From contig MU657164.1 in the NCBI GenBank assembly GCA_026770575.1, positions 432,212-459,117 of the forward strand: DNA of 26,906 nucleotides, in the 5' to 3' direction. Made by a program: the position numbers and the translations under genes. This document shows positions 17,805 to 26,082 of the stretch, one piece after another (position 1 is the first letter of the stretch; the number at the start of each line of letters is the position of its first letter). This DNA is from Pelagophyceae sp. CCMP2097 (Eukaryota; Sar; Pelagophyceae). The notes under the pieces were generated by a model. The model saw only the letters and a program-made list of their open reading frames with translations. It had not been told where the DNA came from and searched no databases.

Positions 17805-17917
17805 CTCATCAGGACATGCCGAAAAAGGTGTACGCGTCTAGGCCAGGATTATAGCCCTGGCCGAGACGAGCATATCTGCCTATAACGCGTACACCTTTTT
17901 CGGCATGCCCCGACGAG
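17805..17917. repeat. Nested cruciform (inverted repeat within an inverted repeat)
   Basis: CATGCCGAAAAAGGTGTACG and three more bases (17815-17837) are the perfect inverse of 17885-17907. With three mismatches the arms extend outward to 17805 and 17917. Inside the loop GTCTAGGCCAGG (17836-17847) pairs with CCTGGCCGAGAC (17856-17867) with one mismatch. The strength of both stems suggests either a small transposable element or a structured RNA. No promoter or terminator context could be shown. Confidence 0.85.
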
Positions 17918-18059
17918 CTAGCATGCTCTGAAGGTTCTATAGGAAGCATCCTACTTTTGAAAAAAAAGATAGGAATTTTTATCCAAATTCCTAGGAGGAA
18001 ACGCAACTTCTCCGAACAAATCGAGACGGGGCTGCGCCGCTGGACGACTATACGTCGAT

Positions 18060-18480
18060 GTCCGCAGGGTCCGGCGAGCGCACGTCCGGTGGCGTCGCTG
18101 TGCGGTGGCTGGCGCCGGCCCTGCGAACCACCGTCGGGGACGACGTGGCCGGTGCAGGAGAAGCGCTGCCGCACGCCGGCACACCGCATGCCCGTCTCAG
18201 TGACGTAGATGCCTTCCGCGCCCAGCTGCCGGGGGTGGAGGCTCCCACCTGCCGCCTTGAACGCGTCGTCGCTCATCCCAAGGATCTCGGGCCAGGAACC
18301 CGCGAGTTCGAAATGCTGCGAGAGCGCGCGGTGGGCCAGGGGCCACCGCGTGAGACCCAGCGCCCTCGCCCGGACCTTCATCGCGGAGGCGAGGGCTGGC
18401 ATCGTCGACAGAGCGACGAGGCTCAAGCGCACGCCGCCAAGCGCGCGCCGCGCCGCTTCTCTAGCGCGGCCTTCCAAGGT
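18060..18480 (-). CDS. Coding exon(s) with an RWP-RK-like motif, boundaries unresolved
   Basis: One minus frame is open from about 18480 with about 85% GC at third positions. It reads ALASAMKVRARALGLTRWPL, then HFELAGSWPEILGMSDDAFK, then GAEGIYVTETGMRCAGVRQR. The word KVRARALGLTRWP lines up with KxxCRxLGIxRWP of RWP-RK domains, DNA-binding domains of plant, green algal and other protist transcription factors. Here cysteine is replaced by alanine and the following RK by AH, so the match is partial. A neighbouring frame ends TATPPDVRSPDPADIDV-stop at about 18051 and may be the true carboxy end after a short intron, but no splice pair fitted the phase. The gene would lie only about 180 bases beyond the stop of the hydroxylase gene on the same strand. 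Confidence 0.45.
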
Positions 18481-18663
18481 TTGAAAGGCACCACGGTCTT
18501 TTTCTGAACATCTTTTGTGTTCAAACGAAATCTGGTTTCAAGAGTCCCCCAAACAGCTGTGCGGGCAGTCTGGGTGCGATTCGGGTCCCCCGATCCTGGA
18601 CCGTTGCGGTGATTCCAGAAGAGCGGCCGGCGCGTGGGCCGCGGCGGGCCCATGTTTGAAAAA

Positions 18664-21600
18664 TTAGAGCGCTTTCTCTCCGTCGGCGGGCCAGAAGCGC
18701 TGGACGATTCTGTCGACGGAGATGGTCGGGGCGGCGTAGCTGACCTTGAGCTTGCGGTGGTGCTCGAGGTGGTCGTGCCTGAGTGGAGCCGATGAACAAG
18801 CTTTGGGATGCCACGCTTACGGCCACGTTCCGCGTTCATTCGAGCTTTGGTCCCGGCCGCCGGGGGGCGCCCTTGTTTGGGGCCATTCCGGACCCGCGTC
18901 GAATTGGACCCGCATCCGCATTCCGAATTCGACGCGCCTCCGCAGCCCCGGGTCCGTATTCGGACCGCTTTGGACTTTGTGCCGACGATGGTCGACCGGC
19001 GTCGGACCTTGTCGGGGGGGTCGAGGCCCGTATGACCGCGGGGGCGTTTTTGCGGAGCCGGTTTTGGAAAGAGGGGGCGTTTTTTGCGGGGCCGTTTTTT
19101 GCGTTGCCGTTCGGCGTCGTCAAAGTGTGCCGCCAATTCGGGGCCCGCAGACCGTTTCGAGGGGCATGTTCACCGGCCCGCGCCGTCTCCAAAAGGACAG
19201 TCGGAAGGACAGTCGGAAGGACAGTCGGTCCGTAAAGTCGGTCCGTAAAGTCGGCCCGTAAAGTCGGCCCGTAAAGTCGGCCCGTGCAACGGACCGTCTT
19301 GGGTCTGTCGAGTCCGTGTTCTCGGGGTGTCAAAAAGGTCCCGTGGAGTGTGCCGAGGCCCTTTATCTGGAATGCGCCAATCTCCGGGCCCTCGAAGGGG
19401 CCCGGTGGGGAAAAGGGGCCGCAATTCCCGGGTCCCGGGTCCGCAGTCAGAGGGCTCTCATCGCAGACGGGCCCCGGGCTGTCCATCTCAAGGCGCCGTT
19501 ATGCAATTCTCGAGTGGCCGCGTCCGGACGGCCGCGTCTTCCACAAAGGACCTCGCCAAAACCACGGCCCTCGCGTCTCACGGACCGCGTCTCCGTACGT
19601 GCGCCGCCGTGGGGCGCCCGTGCGGACGGCGGTCCTCGCTGCAGGAGCGTGCTCGCTGCGGCCCTCCTTGAGCTGCGGTGGTTTCAAAGGCCTTTGCTGC
19701 GGTTCAAAGGCGGGCAACCCGCCTTTGCTTTGGCGAGTTGCACTCGACGCGGCTTTGGCGCACGTGGAAACGAACATCTTCGGGACCAACGCCTTGGAGA
19801 GGCCCTCCAAGGGCGGCGTGTGGATCACAATGTTCGAAACCTAGAATCGCATCGCATTTTACAAACGCATCGCATTTCACAAACGGATCGCATTTCACAA
19901 AGTGGCAAAGGGCCCCTTTTGCCGGTGGGTGGCCTCGCGGCGGCCAAAGTCGGAGCATCCATCGAGGCGCGTTCGAATCGGCGCCGTGCAATGCGGCCCT
20001 GGCGGGCCGCATTCGCACGGCCCTTGCAAAGGGGCCGTCCTCGAGAGGGGCCCTTCAGAGACCTTGTCAAGGGGCCGCCTTCCAACGTCGCGGGGGGGCG
20101 ACCGACCGACTTCGAGAGGCCGTCGACCAAGGGCCATGTCCGGTCTTGAAATTCTCGGCCGATCAAGCGGACCCTTCGGGAGGCGCGTCTTGCGCCCTCG
20201 CAGAAGCGCTCTTTCCAGACCCTTGGAGAGGCCGTCTTCCGGGTCTCCTCCGTGGGCCGTCTTTCGCGGGGCCTTTGAAAGAGGTTCCGAGGGGCAATGT
20301 TCGACGACGCCACACGGAGCCGCATTGGAGGGCCTTTACGGGGTCTTTACGGGGCCTTTGGAGCTGTCGGGGCAGTTCAAAGGGGCCCTCCAAAGGGGCG
20401 TTCGAGAGAGCCTTGACCGCCCAGCTTCCTCGACGGCCCGCCTCCAAAGGGGCCCTCCAAAAGCCGTGTGCAAAAGCCACGTCTTGGTCCATCGTTGTTC
20501 CTCGCTCGTTTTGTGCCTTTGGCTCTGACGCGGCTTTCGCGCGCTCACAACGGCCACTGCGATCCTGAGCGCGGCCCTCGACGGCGCCACCGCGACGGCG
20601 CCGGCGACGAAGGGGAGCATGTAGGCAAACATGTATTCGCCGACGGAAACGGCGTTGGCGGCCGTGGGCGTGATGTGCGCCTTGAACTTGTGGTGGTCAG
20701 AGTGCATCCAATACCTACGTCCTCTTTGTCATCGCATCGAAATGCGGCCTCGAATCGCGGCCTGCTCCAGACGCCTCTTTCGGCGGCCGGGGTCTTTCGG
20801 CGAAAGGACATGTTCTGGCCCGGTTCGAGACGTCTGCACGGCAACCGGTCCGACGCCTTTGCGGCCGGTGGGACGTAGCGGTGGGGACCTTGCGGGGACC
20901 TTGCAGCAAGATTCGAGGGACCCTCTTCCAGCAACCGCCTCGAGGGGCCAGCAACCGCGGGATGCGTTGAGGAACCTTTTCAGAAACCTTTCAGAGGACT
21001 TTGCAGCAGCTGAGGTGGCACCGCCCCAGATGGTGCGAGCCGAGGTGCCTGCGCCGTTCAGAGTGCCCGCCCTCAAATCACGCCTCCCAGCAACGTTCTC
21101 AACAAGGATGGCGACGGAGCCTGGAATCACCCAGAGGGCCCTTGCAAGAGGGGCCCTTTAAAAGGCCCGTTGAGAGGCCCGTTGAGAGACCCCGCCAAGG
21201 GGCCGTCTTCTCCTCGGGGCCGTCTCGAATGCCGTGACTGTCCGAGAGGGGCCCTTCAATTGCAACTGCCCAGTGTCAAGAGAGACCTCGCAGAGGGCCC
21301 GTCCTCTCGAGACTGTCAAGAGGGCAGTCTCAGGTGGCCGTTCAAGAAAGGCGCCGTTCAAAGGGGCCGTCTTCGAGGGGCCGTCCTCTCGATACCAGCC
21401 AGTCCCTCCTTCGGGGCGGCCTCCAAGGGACCGCATCGGCGGTTCGGGTTCCCCGGTCGCAAGGGACCGCGCGGCGCAGGGCCACTTCGGGACCAGAGGC
21501 TTCGGGGCAAAGAGCCACGGGCTTCTCCGTCTGCAAGGACCCGAAATCCCGGATGCACCGTCAGACGCGTGAGCCCGAATCCTGTCAACCCCTTCTGTGC

Positions 21601-23853
21601 CAGTTTCGGCGAGCTCCCAAGGCGCCTCGAAAGAGGCCCTTTTTTCGAGGGGCCTTTTCGAGGGGCCGCCCTCGAAAGAGCCGGGGCGCCGTCGAGGTGA
21701 CGCTGCCTGGGGGGCTCTTCGAGGTGGGGCTCTCGAGCGGGCACATTTTCGAGGGGCGTTTTCGACGCGAATTTCCCGAGCGCCTTGTCGAGGCGCCGTC
21801 TCGAGGGAGCGTCTCGAGGGACCGGCGAGAGGCGCCTTCGAGAAGGCGCTGTTCCCGTCGGGCCGTATAAATGGGCCGTCACGAGGGGCATGCTCAAAGC
21901 GCCCTCCCAAAGCGCCGTTTCGAGTCTCCAGGAACCTCCAAAGGCCGCCTCCAGAGGCCGCCTCCCAAGGGCCGTCTCCGAGTCAGGGACCGTCCTTGGG
22001 CGGAAGCAGGGGCGGGGTTCGCCCTCACCCACACGTCGGGGTTGCCGGGGGTGCGCCTTTTGGCCGACCCGTCTTGAAGCGCGTCTGGCCGTGGTCCGCA
22101 CCTCTCGAAGACGGGTCTGGTCACCAAGATAAACTCGCCACCCCGTGGCTTCGGCACAGATTGGAAACCCGAAGACGCCGTCGCTGCTCCTGGCTCTACG
22201 GCGCCGCCACCGGGTGCTTCACAGTGGGGCGTCTGCTCAACCTCTTTGGCGGCCACGTGCACGGCCGAATGCAAAGGTCGCTCGCAGGGCCTCTTTTAAG
22301 ACGCCCTTGAAAAGCCCCCGCCATTCAGGCTCTGCTTCTCCTGGCCAAGGGGTCGCCGCCCAAACGGCGTCGAAATCGGATTCCGGCACGGCCCGTTTTC
22401 CCAGAACCGTCTTCCCAGAACCGCGACGGAAAGACGGTTCCGGGAAGACGGTTCTGGAAGCCGATTTCGCCGCCATGTTTCGGCGACCACTTCTCCAGAG
22501 GACGAGACCATGGAGCGACCACTTGCCAGGTGGACCAGAGGCGGGAGTGCGGGAGCCTGCATGGTGGAGCCACGCGGCGTTTCGGGCGGCCGCCTCGGTC
22601 GTCGTCTCCAAGGGCCGTTTGAAGGGACCGTTTCGAGGGGCCGTTGGGAAGAGACCGTTTTGAGGGGCCGCCTCGAGAGGCATTCCACAGGCGCCGTCTC
22701 GAGGGGCTATTTCGAAGCACCGTCTTTTTGACGTGGAACCGTCCTGCGCGCCTGGAATCATCTCGTAGCGACGTCCGACAGGGGGGCCCTTTCGAGGGGC
22801 CCTTTCCTCGGGACTGTTTGCGAGGGACCAGAGCGAGGGACCTCTCGAGAGGTTTGCTCCAGGGGCCGTTTTCGAGGCGTCTTTTCGAGGCGTCTTTTCG
22901 AGGCGTCTTTTCGAGGGGCCTTTTCGAGTATGGGAGCATGCCCCTCTGTCGGACGCTGCCTTTTGCAGTCTCTTGGAATGCATTGACTTGTGCGCCGCGT
23001 AATATCCTACGGCGTGGACGCAAACGACCGCCGAAGTGCTCAACGTCAACTCGAGCAGAGATTCGCTGGGCTTCGAGGCACAAAAGTACTCGACGGCGAT
23101 CCAATACGTGGCCGGCCCCAGTGCGAGGTTATTCACGCAGTTCATCCACAACGCCCACGCGTACAACGCCGGCGACTGCCGCACCAGGCCCAAGACGTCG
23201 GCGTGCGAGACGAGCTCGAGGACGAACGTGAGGACCACTGTCCGCACGGCCATGGCCTACGAACCAGCCTCCGCGCGGCCGTGGCCTGAAGCGTCGGGAC
23301 CGCCAGGCTTCAAGCGTCGCCCCTGCGAAGTCCGAAGACCCGCGTATGGTCAATTGGCACAAAGGCCGGTGGGCGGCGGACAGGGCGCGAAGCCTCGAGG
23401 CCGGGCGCCGCCGGGCGCGTCGCCGCAGCGCCGGGCTTCACCGCGCCGGGCTTTGCGAGGCGCGGCGCGTCTCCACGTCGCGAGCACACCGGGAAGCTTC
23501 GGGGCCGCCAGCCCTCTGTGGCCCTCCGGGCCGCGTCGGAACGCGAGCCCCACCGGGAACGCCAGCCCACCGGGGCACATGGCGAGTTTCTTGGGACGCG
23601 CTGCGAGCCCCCCCGCGCGTCGAGACCGCGACCCCAAAGCACGCGTAGCAGGGCGCGCCCCCGGGACGCGCGGCCTCGGCCCCGGTCTCTCGAAGTCTCC
23701 GCGCTTCCCCGGGACGCGCGGCCTCGGCATTGCTCTCCGCGCTCTCCACGCGTTTTTCTAAACGAGAGCCCGCAGACGCCGCTGCCTCGCCACGCCGTCC
23801 TCGAAGCCGCCGGATTGCAAAACGCGCTGCAGCAGCGGCGTTTGCGACTCCAT
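18664..23853 (-). CDS. Fatty acid hydroxylase / sterol desaturase superfamily protein, five exons
   Basis: Exons on the minus strand: 23853-23764, 23256-22967, 20714-20549, 19840-19764 and 18778-18664 (stop TAA). They join in phase to 738 bases, 245 residues. Exon 1 starts at an ATG in good context (GCGCCATGG). The product has hydrophobic stretches (residues about 34-55, 62-90, 103-118 and 154-190) and the three histidine boxes of this membrane di-iron oxygenase family: HKSMH (119-123), HSDHH (131-135) and HLEHH (211-215, in HDHLEHHRKLKVSYAAPT). Known members use the histidines to bind two irons and hydroxylate or desaturate lipids or sterols, usually in the endoplasmic reticulum. Donors are GTTTAG, GC(AAAAG), GTGAGC and GTGCGC; every acceptor is AG|G. 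Intron 2 thus appears to be GC-AG. At 245 residues it is slightly short for the family. The substrate cannot be told. Exon 1 is the least certain part because it carries no family motif. Confidence 0.8.
18779..19763 (-). other. Intron 4 of the hydroxylase gene
   Basis: It starts GTGCGC and ends CACTCAG before G. It contains a short tandem array: GTCGG words are spaced 12, 12, then 13, 13, 13, 13 bases from 19200 to 19276 (GGACAGTCGGAA then GTCGGTCCGTAAA). Frames are open on both strands without domains. Confidence 0.65.
19841..20548 (-). other. Intron 3 of the hydroxylase gene
   Basis: It has donor GTGAGC and acceptor TTCTAG|G. Just inside the acceptor lie three 18-base tandem units (19848-19901; read on the gene strand TTTGTGAAATGCGATGCG). 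The rest is GC-rich GGGGCC/TTGAAAG-type decayed repeat. Confidence 0.65.
22001..22200. repeat. Dispersed repeat, copy 2
   Basis: It aligns in the same orientation with 4337-4580 through GGCGGAAGCAGGGGCGG, TTTTGGCCGACCCGTC and GCGTCTGGCCGTGGTCCG. It is placed inside intron 2 of the hydroxylase gene. Confidence 0.65.
22401..22457. repeat. 16-bp perfect inverted repeat in intron 2
   Basis: CCAGAACCGTCTTCCC (22401-22416) pairs with GGGAAGACGGTTCTGG (22442-22457). A second partial CCCAGAACCG follows the left arm. Confidence 0.8.
22865..22929. repeat. 13-bp tandem repeat, five units
   Basis: CGAG occurs at 22873, 22886, 22899, 22912 and 22925, exactly 13 bases apart, in a unit close to GGCGTCTTTTCGA. 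It has the same period as the satellite at 2380-2795 but a different sequence. Confidence 0.85.
23257..23763 (-). other. Intron 1 of the hydroxylase gene (inferred)
   Basis: It runs from GTTTAG after exon 1 to TTCGTAG|G before exon 2, 507 bases. The content is extremely GC-rich (GGGCGCCGCCGGGCGCGTCG-like) with repeated GGGACGCGCGGCCTCGGC at about 23653 and 23714. Codon phase is kept across it. Confidence 0.5.
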
Positions 23854-23983
23854 GGCGCTGCGGCGGCGCGGGCGCGGGGCGCTGTTCAAGACGTCAGAAG
23901 TCGGGTCTCGGAACGTGCCTATCCGCACGAACCGCAATTGCAAGGTGACCCTTTTTCGATAATGACACCAAAATGCAGCTTAT

Positions 23984-23999
23984 TCCAGGCTCCCGAAGG
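23984..23999. repeat. Truncated terminal hairpin upstream of the hydroxylase gene
   Basis: TTATTCCAGGCTCCCGAAGG is the start of the element terminus and stops before the second half of the hairpin. It is about 130 bases upstream of the proposed hydroxylase start, a relic insertion in the 5' region. Confidence 0.55.
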
Positions 24000-24357
24000 T
24001 CAACTGTTAGCCCCCCGACGTTGCATCTCCCGCGCTGTGGTCGGGTGCTAGTCAACTCGGTTGGACTTTCATCACCTCAAGAGAGGCGTTTCGTTCCCTC
24101 GCTTTACACTTTCGAGTGCAATGCGAGTGCGCTCGTTGCGTGTACTTAGAGGTACAAACGTCTACCGCTTCGTCCACTCCTAGCTCTGCAGCCGGGTATC
24201 AATCTAAGGGTGCGCTTACTCGGAGCGCGGCGTCCTTTGCCCTTGGAAACCGTTCGGTCTCTGTGGCTCCTTGTTTGACTATGCTCGTCCGCGCCCTGCT
24301 CGTCCACGACACGCGTCGCGTAAGCTCCCCCCCGTGCTTGGCCGCCATTCAAAAGGT
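24000..24357. other. No supported gene; fragment of the 13.5-14.3 kb repeat
   Basis: TGCTCGTCCGCGCCCTGCTC at about 24280 and CACGACACGCGTCGCGT at about 24307 match 13850-13893. The rest shows no domain or RNA. Confidence 0.5.
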
Positions 24358-24471
24358 GATTTCAGGCCCTGATGCAAATAACGCCTCCCAGGAACGCTCT
24401 CATTGTTCCTGACGAACCGATCTTAACGGACCTTAAATAAGAATTACTATGGCTCCCTTCGGGAGCCTGGA
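24358..24471. mobile_element. Solo end of the 1,077-bp element family
   Basis: Read in reverse, it matches the left end of the element at 5806: terminal hairpin (24451-24467), GTAATTCTTATTTAAG-like arm, GTTCGTCAGGAACAATGA and TTTGCATCAGGGCCTGAAAT. It lacks the telomere-like run present at 5890-5923, so it preserves the uninterrupted form. Confidence 0.8.
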
Positions 24472-24477
24472 ATAATC

Positions 24478-24759
24478 GATGGGCTCGGTACGCTCTTTCA
24501 CTGCGCGGCCGGGGCCGTCGACGCGCGACACGTCATCGTCCTCGGCGGGTCTCGGCGGGCGGGTCTCGGCACGCACACTCTTGGCCACGTGGCTATAATG
24601 GCTTTTGAGCCCGGGCCGGCCATGCAGGCTGGGCGTGCCAAGTTCGCAGCCGCTCGCCTCGACACTGCAGAAGGACCATGGATCCTCGTGGTTTGGGGAC
24701 TCGACGACGGAGGTGCTCGCTGCCGCCGCCGCCGCCAAGGGCGAATAGGACCTCGTCAT
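24478..24759 (-). CDS. Unidentified protein fragment, open from an ATG
   Basis: An ATG at 24759 opens MTRSYSPLAAAAAASTSVVE, then ESPNHEDPWSFCSVEASGCE and PPRPAEDDDVSRVDGPGRAV. About 80% of third positions are G or C by hand count, against 55-60% for the overlapping plus frame (MAFEPGPAMQAGRAK). The frame runs into the element end at 24471, so the gene is either cut there or has a splice donor before it. The sequence looks low in structure, with alanine- and proline-rich parts, and no family is recognised. Confidence 0.35.
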
Positions 24760-24847
24760 GGTACAGGCCGTGCAGCAGGCCTGCGTGCGGCCGTTGCCGC
24801 GCTGCGGTCAAACATCGGCGCCATTTTCGGCCTTTTGTGCAACGGAA

Positions 24848-26082
24848 GCCGCAAAAGGCGGCTCAGCCGCAAAAGGTGGCGTAGCCGCAGAAGGCTGCGT
24901 AGCCGCCGAAGGCTGCGTAGCCGCCGAAGGCGGCTCAGCCGCCGAAGGCGGCGTAGCCGCAGAAAAGCGGCGTAGCCGCTGAAGGCGGCTCAGCCGCCGA
25001 TGGCGGCTTAGTCGCCAAAGACGGCTCAGCCGCAGAAGTCGGCGTAGCCGCCGAAGGCCACGTAGCCGCCGAAAGCGGCTCAGCCACCGAAGGCGGCTCT
25101 ACCGCCCAAGGCGGTGGAGCCACCGAAGGCGGCTCTACCGCCGAAGGCGGCTCTACCGCCGAATGCGGAGTAGCCGCCGAATGCGGAGTAGCCGCCGAAA
25201 GCAGCGTAGCCGCCGAGGGCGGCGTAGCCGCCGAGGGCGGCGTAGCCGCCGAAGGCGGCGTAGCCGCAGAGGGCAGCTTAGCCTCCGAAGACGGCGTAGC
25301 CGCCGAGGACGGCGTAGTCGCCAAAGGCGGCTCTACCGCCGAAGGCGGCGTAGCCGCCGAGGACGGCGCAGCCACCGAGGACGGCGTAGTTGCCGAAGGC
25401 GACTCTACCGCCGACGGCGGCGTAGCCGCCGAATGCGACTCAGCCGCCGAAGACGGCGTAGCCGCCGAAAGCGGCTCTACCGCCAAAGGCGGCTCAGCCA
25501 CCGAAGTCGACGAAGCCGCCGATGCCGGCGTAGCCGCCTTATTCGGCGTAGCCGCCGAGTGCGGCGTAGCCGCCGAAGGCGGTTCAGCCGCCGATGGCGG
25601 CGTAGCCGCCTAGGTCGGCGAAGCCGCCGACGGCGGTGTAGTCGCCGGTGGCTGCTTAGTCGCCGAGGGCGGTGTAGCCGCCGAAGGCGGCTCAGCCGCC
25701 GATGGGATCGTAGCTGTCGAAGGCGGCTCAGCTGCCGATGGCGGCGTAGCCGCTGAAGGCGGCGTAGCCGCTGAAGGCGGCTCAGCCGCCTATGGCGGCG
25801 TAGCCGCAGAAGGAGGTTCAGCCGCCGAAGGCGGCTCAGCCGCTGATTGCGGCGTAGCGGCCGAAGGCGGCTCAGCCGCTGATTGCGGCGTAGCGGCCGA
25901 AGGCGGCTCAGCCGCCGATTGCGGTGTAGCCGCTTAGGTCGGCGTAGCCGCCGAGGGCGGCGTAGCCGCCAAAGGCGGCTCAGCCGCCGATGGTGGCTTA
26001 GCCGCCGAAGGCGGCATAGCCGCAGAAGGCGGCTCAGCTGCAGAAGGCGGCTTACCCGCCGAAGGCGGCGTAGCCGCCGAAG
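24848..26082. repeat. 18-bp hairpin satellite, about 68 units
   Basis: The unit is GCCGCCGAAGGCGGCGTA, or with TCA or TCT at the end. GCCGCC-GAA-GGCGGC is a perfect hairpin with a three-base loop. The units stay in 18-base phase for the whole array apart from one extra A near 24966. Many changes fall in the loop (GAG, GAT, AAA, GAC). A 36-base higher-order unit repeats about three times near 25817-25925. Because 18 is a multiple of 3, each frame gives a hexapeptide repeat: GGVAAE on plus, PPSAAT or YAAFGG on minus. The GGVAAE frame is open from 25029 to a TAG at about 25610. I see no start, splice signal or flanking domain to support a real protein. Confidence 0.95.

Larger units (their letters stand above)
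20715..22966 (-). other. Intron 2 of the hydroxylase gene, GC-AG, 2,252 bp
   Basis: The donor reads ACT|GCAAAAG and the acceptor GACGTAG|G. The reading frame and the family motif (KRLYWMHSDHHKF across the join) both require this boundary or one within a base or two of it; no GT donor fits. It holds 13-base repeats (CGAG spaced 13 bases from 22873 to 22925, and 21780-21818), a 16-base inverted repeat at 22401-22457 and copy 2 of the dispersed repeat at 22001-22200. Confidence 0.65.

Noticed and set aside
22237..23253. A 338-codon minus frame taken as one protein
   Set aside because: Only the first 97 codons are coding; the rest is read-through into intron 2 repeats. The exon ends at 22967.
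24848..26082. Arginine/serine-rich and PPSAAT-repeat proteins in the 18-bp array
   Set aside because: The periodic unit alone explains them; no start, splice signal, signal peptide or flanking domain was found.
24848..26082. CRISPR array look-alike
   Set aside because: Units are contiguous 18-mers with no unique spacers, in a eukaryotic context.
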